From Chitinophaga sp. sic0106 (lineage in GTDB: Bacteria > Bacteroidota > Bacteroidia > Chitinophagales > Chitinophagaceae): a DNA stretch of 64,000 nt. A program made the position numbers and the translations under genes. The DNA lies in assembly GCF_019219075.1 (NCBI RefSeq), contig NZ_JAHUWJ010000002.1, forward strand, positions 124,001 through 188,000, read 5' to 3'. Position 1 is the stretch's first letter, and every line of letters starts with the position of its first letter. Below the pieces are notes generated by a model. It was not told where the DNA came from. It worked only from the letters and a program-made list of their open reading frames with translations, and did not search any database. Positions 24,417 through 33,307 of this stretch are shown one piece after another.

Positions 24417-27227
24417 TTACAGGCCAATGGTGATTCCTCCGTTAATGATGCGCTGGTTGCTGATCGGCGCCATTACTGATTCCGGATCAAGGTCGCCCAG
24501 GTGGCTGCTGGTAAACAGGTTATATGCGTTCACGAATACACGCAGCTGACTCAGCTTGCTCTGCCGGAAAGCAATATTTTTGAAATCATATCCCAGCTCA
24601 ATATTTTTCAGACGCAGGTAGCTGCCGTTTTTGAGCCAGAAGGTAGACAGCTGGCTGTTATTCACATTGCTGCCGAGGGTGAGGCGGGGGAATTCCGCAT
24701 TTACATTGTTCGCCGGCGTCCAGCGGTTGAAGTGCATTTCCTGCGCGTTGGCGTAGGCCGTGGTGTAGAAAGGCATCATGGAAGTGGGCGACATCATGAT
24801 CTGGCGATTGGCCACACCCTGAATGAGCAGTCTGAAGTCGAATCCTTTGTAGTTAAAGCCACCTGTAACGCCATAGAAAATGGTAGGTTTGGTAGTAACG
24901 ATTCCTTTTTTATCCAGCTCGTTAATAACACCGTCGTTGTTGAGATCTTTATATTTGATATCACCTGGTGCCGGCGTGTAGCCCTGGTAGTTAGCTGTTT
25001 TGGAGATGTCAGTGCCGGTCTGATAAAACCCATCGGCCACGAGCGCAAACAGCTGGTTAGCCGGCTGTCCGGTGCGGTACAGCCAGGGATACGGATAGAG
25101 CTGGTCGCCCGTATTGATCACTTTACTGTAAGCGGCAGAAATATTTCCTTCTATATAATATTTAAATCCGCGACGCACTTCGGGACTATAATTCACTACT
25201 GCTTCAATGCCGCTGTAGCGGTTGGTGCCGATGTTCTCTAACGGATACGGCTGACCGAAAATGCCACTGTTTTTACCACGGGTTTGCAGCAGGTCATAAA
25301 ATTTATTGCGGTAGTAGTCTACACTTACCGACAGCTGGTTATGCAGTAAAGCCGCTTCTATGCCCACTTCCAGCTTCAGTGATTTCTCCCAGGTATAACC
25401 CGGATTAGCCACCTGTGACTTGGTAGCGCCGGAAACAGCGGAGGCAGATTCTCCGACGTTATAACCAGTGGTATCAATTTTATAGTTCGAGAGGTAAGGG
25501 TAGTAGTTATCCGGATCACCGTAGGCATTTTTACCAATGGAAGCGCGGATTTTCAGCCGGTCGATCAGGTGACTGCTGAAAAAGTTTTCATTGCTGATCA
25601 CCCATCCCAGGCCTAATGCCGGGAGGAAAGCGCCGCGACTACCAGCCTGGTACCGGTTCAGCGAACCATATACCAGCGCCAGTTCTGCCAGGTAGGTGTT
25701 CTTCCAGTTATAGTTGGCGTTTACGCCGAAGTTGCTATACACCGTGTTGAGCTGGTAAAAGCTGGCGATATTATTATCCTGGTTGTAAGTGCCTAATAAG
25801 TCCAGCGTGTGGTCGTTCCAGTTATGGGAATAGCCCACCATGAAATTGTAGTAGTTCTGGCGCGTTTGGGTGGTTACGCTGGCGCTGCCGGCTTTCACAA
25901 AACCTTCAGTATTATACTGGATGTAGGTGTCAGGCAGTGCGCCTGCGCTGGTATCTGGTTCAAATACGGCATAGGTTTTAGAGCGGTCAATCAGTTCACT
26001 GTAAAAGTTATTCATTGACAACTGCGCTTTTACCCACATGCCTTTCACAAAGTCATCCAGTTTATACTGCAAGGCCATATCAGCGCTGATGCGGCGTTGG
26101 GTATTCATCAGGTAACCGGAGTTAATGGCCATGGCCATTGGATTATCCCGGTAAATATTAGTACCGGCAAAAGAGCCGTTCTGGTTATATATCGGGAAGG
26201 CAATCGGTGACGTATAGCTGATATTGTCCAATGTATTATTGGTGCCGGCACCGGGCTCATAGCCTGTGGCCAGGGAGCCGAATACATTCAGCGTCAGTTC
26301 AATGTCCTTGTTGAACGCTACAGCCGCGTTGGTGCGGATGTTATACCGTTTGTAATCATTGTTGGTATTGTAGCTGTTCAGTGGCGAGGTGGTAAACATC
26401 CCCGACTGACCAAAATGTTCCAGAGATGCAAAGTAGTGGTAGCTTTTTGCCTTGCCACCCATGTTAATGTTGTAGCGTTGCTGGGTACCGTTGGACTTAG
26501 TCACGGCATCCTGCCAGTTTACATCAGGCTGGGTGTATGGGTCATTCGTATGATTTTTCCAGGCGTCGAGCATGCTTTGGGTAAAGCGTGGGGTGGCACC
26601 GGGGTTGGTATTCAGCTGTGCTTCATTGTAAAGCGTGGCGTAATCGTAGGCTTGCAGGAATTTGGGGCGGTACAGCTGTTCCAGCGCGCCGTATTGGGCG
26701 GAGGCGCTTACCTCAAAGTCCTTACGGCCACGGCTACGCGTAGTAATCATCAGTACCCCGTTGCTGGAGCGTTGTCCGTACATGGCGTTGGCCACTGCAT
26801 CTTTGAGCAGGGTAACGCTTTCGATGTCGTTGGGGTTGAATGCCGTGAAATCGCGCACCACCCCATCGATCACGATCAGGGGTGTTTTGCCGCGAAAGGT
26901 CATGGTGGCGGCATCTTTCCCCGGGGCGCCGCCGTATTGTATGTTGAGCAGGCCTGACATGCGGCCGGTGAGTACATTGGAAATATCGGCTACCGGTGTG
27001 CTTTGTACATCGTTATTATAGATGGAGCTGGCGGCACCGCTCATGTTGGCGCGGCTGATAGTCTTATTCCACAGGTACACCGGTTGGGCAAACCAGGCAC
27101 TGTCTTTTACCGGCGTAATTTTTTTGATGGCGCCGGTATCCTGTGGCAGCGCTGCCGCGGTGCTGCCGATGCCGGCGGTGGTCATCACGGCCATACATAC
27201 ACGCACTGCTTTATATAAGTGTTTCAT
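24417..27227 (-). CDS. SusC-like TonB-dependent transporter lacking the N-terminal beta-sandwich (first pair)
   Basis: A 936-residue SusC-like channel. A signal peptide (about residues 1-27) leads through a short linker (DTGAIKKITPVKDSAWF) directly to the plug, recognised by SNVLTGRMSGLLNIQYGGAPGKDAA and PNDIESVTLLKDAVANAMYG. The carboxypeptidase-like domain present in most SusC proteins, and in the second SusC here, is missing. The barrel looks complete and ends NQRIINGGITIGL. No sign of a frameshift is visible, so the domain loss appears genuine. It follows the CHRD lipoprotein gene by 27 bases. Confidence 0.92.
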   Translation of the reverse strand: MKHLYKAVRVCMAVMTTAGIGSTAAALPQDTGAIKKITPVKDSAWFAQPVYLWNKTISRANMSGAASSIYNNDVQSTPVADISNVLTGRMSGLLNIQYGGAPGKDAATMTFRGKTPLIVIDGVVRDFTAFNPNDIESVTLLKDAVANAMYGQRSSNGVLMITTRSRGRKDFEVSASAQYGALEQLYRPKFLQAYDYATLYNEAQLNTNPGATPRFTQSMLDAWKNHTNDPYTQPDVNWQDAVTKSNGTQQRYNINMGGKAKSYHYFASLEHFGQSGMFTTSPLNSYNTNNDYKRYNIRTNAAVAFNKDIELTLNVFGSLATGYEPGAGTNNTLDNISYTSPIAFPIYNQNGSFAGTNIYRDNPMAMAINSGYLMNTQRRISADMALQYKLDDFVKGMWVKAQLSMNNFYSELIDRSKTYAVFEPDTSAGALPDTYIQYNTEGFVKAGSASVTTQTRQNYYNFMVGYSHNWNDHTLDLLGTYNQDNNIASFYQLNTVYSNFGVNANYNWKNTYLAELALVYGSLNRYQAGSRGAFLPALGLGWVISNENFFSSHLIDRLKIRASIGKNAYGDPDNYYPYLSNYKIDTTGYNVGESASAVSGATKSQVANPGYTWEKSLKLEVGIEAALLHNQLSVSVDYYRNKFYDLLQTRGKNSGIFGQPYPLENIGTNRYSGIEAVVNYSPEVRRGFKYYIEGNISAAYSKVINTGDQLYPYPWLYRTGQPANQLFALVADGFYQTGTDISKTANYQGYTPAPGDIKYKDLNNDGVINELDKKGIVTTKPTIFYGVTGGFNYKGFDFRLLIQGVANRQIMMSPTSMMPFYTTAYANAQEMHFNRWTPANNVNAEFPRLTLGSNVNNSQLSTFWLKNGSYLRLKNIELGYDFKNIAFRQSKLSQLRVFVNAYNLFTSSHLGDLDPESVMAPISNQRIINGGITIGL

Positions 27228-27254
27228 TGATTTAGATTTTAGGGATGTAAAGGT

Positions 27255-28055
27255 TTATCGCAAAGTGCCTCGCACCAGTCCATTTGGAAACAGGGTGGAA
27301 TGAACGTCTACATACAAAGGGTCTGATTTCAGGGCACGCTGTGGCTCCCCGGTAACGGACATGCTCAGTTGCTTGTTGTAGTCGGCCGCTGTACTGGTTA
27401 GTTTCAGCAAACTGGCACCTACCGGGGTATGTATATGCGCTTCTTTGAGCACATCTCCGGACGGAATGCCATTTACATCGATTGCATAAAAGAGCGTGTT
27501 ATCTTCCATCAGGCGCATACTCAATCTTGCGGAAGCGCTGTTATTTGCGGCGGGAACCACCTGCCCCGGCGTCAGGTTTACATCCATGGTCCAGCTGACT
27601 TTTTTGTCGAGCTGCCCGCGCACGAGGCCTCCCGGGGCCGACTTACTCGTAATAGTCATATACGCGGAAGTTTTCATCAGGCTGTCCGCCACTTCTTTAG
27701 GCATTGCCATGTTACCTTTCAGCTTATTGCCGGTAAAAGTGCCGGTGATGGTAAGGAGGGCGGCGGCATTGTTTTCTACGGGACCGCCTATACGGATGTC
27801 GATGCCATCCGGCGTAATCCCGGCAGGGAGGGAGTCGAAATAAATATCATAATACAGTTGATAATCATCCCGGAGGTACAGCAGTGCACTGGCACTGGCA
27901 CCATTGCCAGGGGTAGCAGGTACCACATTGATACCTTTCATTTGGATATTCCAGAGCTTTTTGACGAACAGATCCGACTCAGGATCTTTTTTACAGCCCA
28001 CCAATGAGCATGCAAGTATTAGCATGCAAAAATGGAATAAGGGAATCAGGCGCAT
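27255..28055 (-). CDS. Lipoprotein with two CHRD domains
   Basis: A 266-residue predicted lipoprotein (lipobox LVGCKKD, Cys21). Two copies of a CHRD-type beta domain follow, each ending in a similar motif: APGGLVRGQLDKK near residue 150 and FPNGLVRGTLR at the C terminus. The CHRD domain was named for chordin, but its bacterial function is not established. The gene is first in the PUL operon, directly before SusC, a position often taken by surface glycan-binding proteins. Such a role here is inference. Confidence 0.8.
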   Translation of the reverse strand: MRLIPLFHFCMLILACSLVGCKKDPESDLFVKKLWNIQMKGINVVPATPGNGASASALLYLRDDYQLYYDIYFDSLPAGITPDGIDIRIGGPVENNAAALLTITGTFTGNKLKGNMAMPKEVADSLMKTSAYMTITSKSAPGGLVRGQLDKKVSWTMDVNLTPGQVVPAANNSASARLSMRLMEDNTLFYAIDVNGIPSGDVLKEAHIHTPVGASLLKLTSTAADYNKQLSMSVTGEPQRALKSDPLYVDVHSTLFPNGLVRGTLR

Positions 28056-28303
28056 TGTAAATTGATTTAAAAAAGTAATGCAATAGCAGGGGCTTCAACT
28101 GTCCCATGACAGCCGCCTGCAGTTTTTCATTATTCACTTGGAAATAGCTTGTTGGTGTTTTTTTCTACATCATGATCGATTCAGGTTGTTGACGAGTCCT
28201 GTAACTTACTTGTGATTCTGGTTCATTTTCTTGTGCGTAAAAATAGCGTCTTCACAGAATCGGATACCGGTCATATCCTTCTAAACTACCTGTATTTTGT
28301 TTC

Positions 28304-28348
28304 AAAAAAGGCGGATCACCTGTTGCAATAACAGGGAGCCCGCCTTTT
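28304..28348 (-). terminator. Terminator of the hybrid regulator gene
   Basis: On the minus strand an outer 9-bp stem (28340-28348 with 28306-28314) encloses an inner 6-bp stem (28330-28335 with 28319-28324), and six T follow (complement of 28304-28309). The remainder of the 310-base gap between the regulator and the PUL operon (28056-28303) must hold the PUL promoter, but I see no perfect -7 box there. Confidence 0.75.
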
Positions 28349-28365
28349 AAAGTGTTGATTATCTT

Positions 28366-31300
28366 TTAATTACGTCTGTATTCGGATGGCAGCTGGTTAA
28401 ATTCCTTCTTAAACCATTTGCGGAAGTAGTCCACATCAGAGAAGCCCACCATATACGCCACCTCATTTACATTATACTGTTGGGTGGCCAGCAGGCGGGC
28501 AGCATGCCGCAGGCGGATGCTGCGGATAAACTCTATCGTGGTTTGGTTGGTGAGCGCCTTCAGTTTGCGGTAAAGGGTAATACGGCTCATGCTCACTGCT
28601 GTTGCCAGGTCTTCCACATTCAGGGTGGGCTCGGCTATGTTTTCTTCTATATAGGTTATTACGGTTTTCAGGAAGATATCATCCGGACCTGTCACCGGAA
28701 TTTCGTCTGGTGCCAGGGTGGCCACCTGGCTGTATTTCTCCCGGAGGCGCCTGCGCGAGTCGAGCAGGTTTTGCACCCGTGTAGTCAGCAGCGTTACACT
28801 GAAGGGCTTGGTCACGTAGTCGTCAGCACCGGTTTCATAGCCTTCCTGTATATGGGCTACGGTGCTTCTGGCCGACAGCATAATAACCGGGATATGGCTG
28901 GTGCGTGTATCATTTTTCAGGGTATGGCACAATTCTACGCCGTTCATGCCTGGCATCATCACGTCGCTGATGATGATATCCGGCAGGTGGGTGGTGGCCA
29001 GTTCCAGCCCTTGCAACCCATCGGCGGCCAGGTGCAGGGTGTAGTGCGCCCTGAACATATCCGCTAAGTATTTCAGTACGTCTTTGTTGTCTTCCACGAT
29101 CAACATTACCGGCCGGTCACCTTCATCGGCGGGCATCACCGGCTGAAGGTGCTCCTCCGGCAGCTCCGGCCGCAGCATGCTTACCTGGCCGGCATCTTCC
29201 ATTTCAGCAGGGCTCAGGTGTTCCTTCCCAACGGGAATGCGTATACTAAAACAGGTATAGCCTCTTTCCGTTCCGGTGGCCACACTGCTCTCCAGGTTGA
29301 TAGTACCATAATGCCGGGCCACCAGCCCTTTTACAAAAGCCAGCCCTATACCGGTACCACCGGGTTGCAGGTTCTTGAAATCATAGTGGTTAAACTGCCC
29401 GAACACTTTATCGAAATGTGTTTCAGGAATGCCAATGCCATTGTCTGCCACCTGTAACAGTAGTTTATCCCCTTCGAAATGGAGCGAAACTTCGACTTTT
29501 CCCCCTGTTTGTGTGAATTTCAGTGCGTTGGACAGCAGGTTAAAGAGTATTTTCTCCAGCTTGTCCGGGTCAAACCAAACGATCATTTCGGGCTGCTGCG
29601 CCGTAAAGGCGAGGGTGATGTGCCGCGTGGCGGCCAGGCTTTCAAAGGCACTTACTATCTCTTTGCAGAACACCACGATGTTGGAAGGGGCGGCCTTCAG
29701 CGGCATCCCTCCTTCTTCCAGCCGGCGGAAGTCGAGCAGCTGATCCATGAGTCGCATGAGCCTTTCCCCGTTTTGCTGTATTAGCAGCAGCTGCTGGCGC
29801 CCGGCCTTGCCGGTAGTGGTTTGCTGTAGCAGCGTTTCCACCGGCGCCATGATCAGTGTCAGCGGGGTTTTAATATCATGGGAAATATTGGTGAAGAAGT
29901 CCATTTTATTTTTGGCCAGCTCCCGCTCTTTTTCCCGGAATACCTGCTGCTTTAAAATTTCATGTTTCAGCAGGGTAGTGCGGGCGGTATAGTAATAATA
30001 CCATAACAGGAGACCTGCCAGCACCAGCACGTAAAACAGGTAGGCGTACCATGTTTTCCAGAGCGGTGGTAATACTTTTATATGGAGTTCAGTAGGTGTT
30101 TGGCTCCATAAACCGTCGTTATTGGCCGCTTTTACCTTAAAGGTATAGTTGCCGGGGTCCAGGTTGGTAAATGTAGCAGATGTTTGATGACCTACATAAT
30201 GCCACTTATTATCCGAATGAAGCCCCTCCATTTTATAAGCAAACTGGTTGGAGGCCGGGTTGATATAGTTCAGTGCGGCAAAGTGCAGCGTGAAGTAAGC
30301 CTGGTCGTGTGTGAGTGTGATATTATCCGTATATGTCACGGATTGTTTGAGCGGGGAATTTTTATCCGAAACATTTACCGGAATATTTTTGATCAGCATC
30401 CCGGTGAGGATTACCTGCGGCCTTGCTGTATTATTAAAAATGGTAGCAGGGTTAAACCTTACGATGCCGTTGATACCGCCAAACAGGATATCGCCATTGC
30501 GGGTTTTTACTGCCGGGCTTAAGTATTCAGTAGTGCCTGCCCAGCTGGCGGCGCCGTAGTTTGTGACGGCGAGGCGACTGGTATCCGTACCGGGATTTTC
30601 CTGCAATACCTTCATAATATTATCCTGGCCACTCAGCCAGAGGTTACCGGCGTCGTCTTCCACAATACCCCTGATGATGATATCCGAGAGGCCTGTTTCC
30701 ATCCCCAGGCCTTTGAGCATATTGGAAATAGTGTCTACATACATTAATCCAAAATCATGTGTGCCCGCCCAAATGTAGCCATGACTATCTTCCCGGATAC
30801 AATGTATATTATTGGGATTATCGGCCATGCTCACCCAGCGGCTGCTGATCCTGGTAAATTTGTTACTGCCATAAGGCAGGTAACAGAGCCCCTCCGTGGT
30901 GCCTACCCAAAGGGTGCCGTGTTTATCTTCATATAAACAGTTTATTTCCCCATCGGTGAGGCTGTTGTAGTCTTTCACATTATGATGATAGCTATAGGAG
31001 TTCAGCGTTTTATCTAAAAAATACAAACCGTTTTCTGTACCTATCCACCAGCCGTTTTTACCTTTTTCCAGCGCATAGCAGGCGTGGTTTCGTTTGCCTT
31101 CCATATCCCTGATGGATTTCAGCGGTAACCGGGTGAAGGAGTGCGAAGGGATATTGAATAAATACAATCCTTCCAGGCTGCCCACGATTATGTGCTGATC
31201 GTCTTTTACTAAAACAGACTTAATAATTTCTGTGTTGGCATTGTCCGTTGGCGAGGGAATGCGGTAGTATTTAAAGGAATGTTCGACGGGATTGTAGTAG

Positions 31301-32430
31301 TTAAGGCCGGCGGCCGTGGCTATCCAGAGGTTCCGCTGTTTATCTTCCGCAACCGCCATCGCAATGCGGCTGTTCATGCCTATGCCGTCTTTCATCAGCC
31401 AGGAGATGTAGTTCATATCGCTGCCGGGATGTACCTGGCTTACCCCGCCCCAGTAGGTACCAATCCAGATAGTGCCGGCCTTGTCCTGGATGATGGAGCA
31501 CACGGAATTATAGCTGAGTGATCCGGGATCATATTTATCATTGGTATAATGGGCTACTACCTCACGATTGCGCAGCACATAGATTCCTCTGCGGGTACCT
31601 ACCCAGCAATCATCACCAATAAATTTCACGGCTTTCACCATTTCATTGGTGATGTTGTAGTTGTCATCGCCCGCCTGGTAGTTGATATAGGCAGATGTGG
31701 CGGTATCAAACATATGAAGGCCGTGCCCCTGGGTGCCTACCCATATTTCACTGTTATGTAGCGTAATGCAATGAATGGTGGACTTAATTTTTATTTGCGC
31801 CGGCCCAGGCTGCGTTACACCGGTGGTGGGATTATATTTAAGGAGAGATATACCGTAGCCGATCCACAGGTTACCGTCCTTGTCTTCGGCCAGCGCGCGG
31901 ATAACGGCATTGGAACGATCCTGCTGCTGCGGAATGCGCCGGAGTTCTTCTGTTGCTGAATGGTAACTGAAAAACCTGCTGGCAGCGCCCACCCATATAC
32001 GATTTTTTGCATCTTTATAAATAGCACATATATCATGAACACCGGGTGCGCCTGTTGCCAGGCGGAACGCTTCTTTGCGGGTGTCGTAAATATTGAGTCC
32101 GTTAGCAGTACCAACGAGGATATTACCTTTATCATCTTCCGCAAGCGCATATACAAAGTTGCTGCTGATGGCAGATTTATTGGATTTGCTGTAACGGAAG
32201 ATTTTTATTTCATCGTCGCTGTAACGGCAAAGTCCATTTTCGGTGCCGATCCAGATAAAGCCCTTGCTATCCTGTAATATGCAATGGACGGTACTTTGAG
32301 GCAGGCCTTGTGCAATGCCAAGCCGGGTAAAATTGACCCTGTTTTCCTGCGCAAAGGAAGGCAGGAAAAAAAACAGGAGGGTACAAATAAAAAAATATTT
32401 CAGCAGTGGGAATCTCCCTACATACATCAT
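28366..32430 (-). CDS. Hybrid two-component sensor-regulator (HTCS) of the PUL
   Basis: A 1354-residue one-protein signalling system. Order: signal peptide or N-terminal anchor (about 1-27), two seven-bladed propeller blocks (about 30-690, repeated GNLWIG, GTLWVG and similar blades), a Y_Y_Y domain (about 715-785), one membrane helix (WYAYLFYVLVLAGLLLWYY), a histidine kinase with phospho-acceptor His in FFTNISHDIKTPLTLI, an ATPase domain (DNGIGIPETHFDKVFGQF), a receiver with phospho-Asp in DIIISDVMMPGMNG, and an AraC-type DNA-binding domain at the end (VAYMVGFSDVDYFRKWFKKEF). The periplasmic propeller would sense glycan fragments and switch on the downstream SusC/D operon. Confidence 0.95.
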   Translation of the reverse strand: MMYVGRFPLLKYFFICTLLFFFLPSFAQENRVNFTRLGIAQGLPQSTVHCILQDSKGFIWIGTENGLCRYSDDEIKIFRYSKSNKSAISSNFVYALAEDDKGNILVGTANGLNIYDTRKEAFRLATGAPGVHDICAIYKDAKNRIWVGAASRFFSYHSATEELRRIPQQQDRSNAVIRALAEDKDGNLWIGYGISLLKYNPTTGVTQPGPAQIKIKSTIHCITLHNSEIWVGTQGHGLHMFDTATSAYINYQAGDDNYNITNEMVKAVKFIGDDCWVGTRRGIYVLRNREVVAHYTNDKYDPGSLSYNSVCSIIQDKAGTIWIGTYWGGVSQVHPGSDMNYISWLMKDGIGMNSRIAMAVAEDKQRNLWIATAAGLNYYNPVEHSFKYYRIPSPTDNANTEIIKSVLVKDDQHIIVGSLEGLYLFNIPSHSFTRLPLKSIRDMEGKRNHACYALEKGKNGWWIGTENGLYFLDKTLNSYSYHHNVKDYNSLTDGEINCLYEDKHGTLWVGTTEGLCYLPYGSNKFTRISSRWVSMADNPNNIHCIREDSHGYIWAGTHDFGLMYVDTISNMLKGLGMETGLSDIIIRGIVEDDAGNLWLSGQDNIMKVLQENPGTDTSRLAVTNYGAASWAGTTEYLSPAVKTRNGDILFGGINGIVRFNPATIFNNTARPQVILTGMLIKNIPVNVSDKNSPLKQSVTYTDNITLTHDQAYFTLHFAALNYINPASNQFAYKMEGLHSDNKWHYVGHQTSATFTNLDPGNYTFKVKAANNDGLWSQTPTELHIKVLPPLWKTWYAYLFYVLVLAGLLLWYYYYTARTTLLKHEILKQQVFREKERELAKNKMDFFTNISHDIKTPLTLIMAPVETLLQQTTTGKAGRQQLLLIQQNGERLMRLMDQLLDFRRLEEGGMPLKAAPSNIVVFCKEIVSAFESLAATRHITLAFTAQQPEMIVWFDPDKLEKILFNLLSNALKFTQTGGKVEVSLHFEGDKLLLQVADNGIGIPETHFDKVFGQFNHYDFKNLQPGGTGIGLAFVKGLVARHYGTINLESSVATGTERGYTCFSIRIPVGKEHLSPAEMEDAGQVSMLRPELPEEHLQPVMPADEGDRPVMLIVEDNKDVLKYLADMFRAHYTLHLAADGLQGLELATTHLPDIIISDVMMPGMNGVELCHTLKNDTRTSHIPVIMLSARSTVAHIQEGYETGADDYVTKPFSVTLLTTRVQNLLDSRRRLREKYSQVATLAPDEIPVTGPDDIFLKTVITYIEENIAEPTLNVEDLATAVSMSRITLYRKLKALTNQTTIEFIRSIRLRHAARLLATQQYNVNEVAYMVGFSDVDYFRKWFKKEFNQLPSEYRRN

Positions 32431-32541
32431 AACAGGACGAACAATTTGGTTGATCTACAGGTTGATATTGAAGGTAAGCTGGCCTGTCCAATATCAATTC
32501 TGCATGATAAGATATTATCAGCAATCGCTAAAATACAGCTT

Positions 32542-32627
32542 GTAGAGCCACAATGCTTGTGGCTCCTCGCTCTGATCCCGTTTAACAGCAGGATTGAAGC
32601 TAGGAGCCGCAAGCATTACGGCTCTAC
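32542..32627. repeat. Inverted pair of palindromic units
   Basis: Arms 32542-32567 and 32602-32627 (26 bases each) are inverted copies with three mismatches. Each arm is itself near-palindromic: AGCCACAATGCTTGTGGCT in the first and the AGCCGCAA..TTACGGCT version in the second. The design, a palindrome within an inverted pair, is that of REP/BIME-like interspersed elements. It lies in the gap between the divergent hybrid regulator gene and the receiver-like gene. Confidence 0.65.
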
Positions 32628-32796
32628 AGTAAATGTCCGAAAAAGTCCACACATATTTCGTGGAAAATGCTGGTACAACGAACCGTAAAAAGTAGGTTGC
32701 AGTGTAGGCGCAGTTTTACATGAATGAGTAAAAAATCGGAATCCAATTTGATATTAATTTAACTGTTGTTGCCCGAGATGCTAAAGTGATTAACTG

Positions 32797-32804
32797 TAAC
32801 TTTG
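32797..32804 (+). promoter_or_regulatory. -7 promoter box of the receiver-like gene
   Basis: TAACTTTG matches TAnnTTTG exactly, 41 bases before the ATG. The best upstream TTG (32769-32771) is 25 bases away, longer than the usual 19-21. Confidence 0.55.
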
Positions 32805-32845
32805 CGAACCCTGGGAACTATACGCCATCTAAACTATTCTGAAAA

Positions 32846-33229
32846 ATGGAAATTACCTGCTTATTGATTGATGCGGATCAGGACCGCCGCGTGCAATATT
32901 ATTATGCATTGGATCTGTTGGGAAACTGCAAGGCATGTATCTGTTTTGCGGATATGAACAAAGGGTTAGCCTACCTGCAACAGCATCCGGAATTTCGTCC
33001 CGAATATGTATTTGTAAATGTGAATGACAGCTTTCATGCGCGCCAGTCGTTCAGTACAGCCGTGCAGGTATTGCCCGGCCTGACGGATGTCAGCATCGTT
33101 TTTAGTCAGTATGATGAAGTGTATTTTACTTACGATGAGTATAAGGTTTTTAACCTCATTGGCCGCTTAAAGGTACGCCTGCAGCAGGTGATGGCTCCCC
33201 GCAAAAAGCCATTGGTGCCGGCCGGATGA
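32846..33229 (+). CDS. Degenerate response-regulator receiver-like protein
   Basis: A 127-residue single-domain protein with the outline of a receiver: MEITCLLIDADQDRR at the position of the acidic pocket and a beta3 strand EYVFVNVND. The phospho-accepting Asp at the end of beta3 appears replaced (VNVND), and the conserved Lys near the C terminus is not obvious. It may be a pseudo-receiver signalling through protein contacts. It is 78 bases upstream of the TPR/HTH regulator gene and probably cotranscribed. The assignment is tentative. Confidence 0.5.
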   Translation: MEITCLLIDADQDRRVQYYYALDLLGNCKACICFADMNKGLAYLQQHPEFRPEYVFVNVNDSFHARQSFSTAVQVLPGLTDVSIVFSQYDEVYFTYDEYKVFNLIGRLKVRLQQVMAPRKKPLVPAG

Positions 33230-33307
33230 TCCTGTTTATGATTTGATAACATACAGGTAACACTAAAAATATTTCTTTGTGCATTGTTTTACATATTTCA
33301 GTGTTGC

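Noticed and set aside
28056..28303. Search for a Bacteroidota promoter upstream of the PUL operon
   Set aside because: No perfect TAnnTTTG box was found on the minus strand, so no promoter is reported although one must exist.
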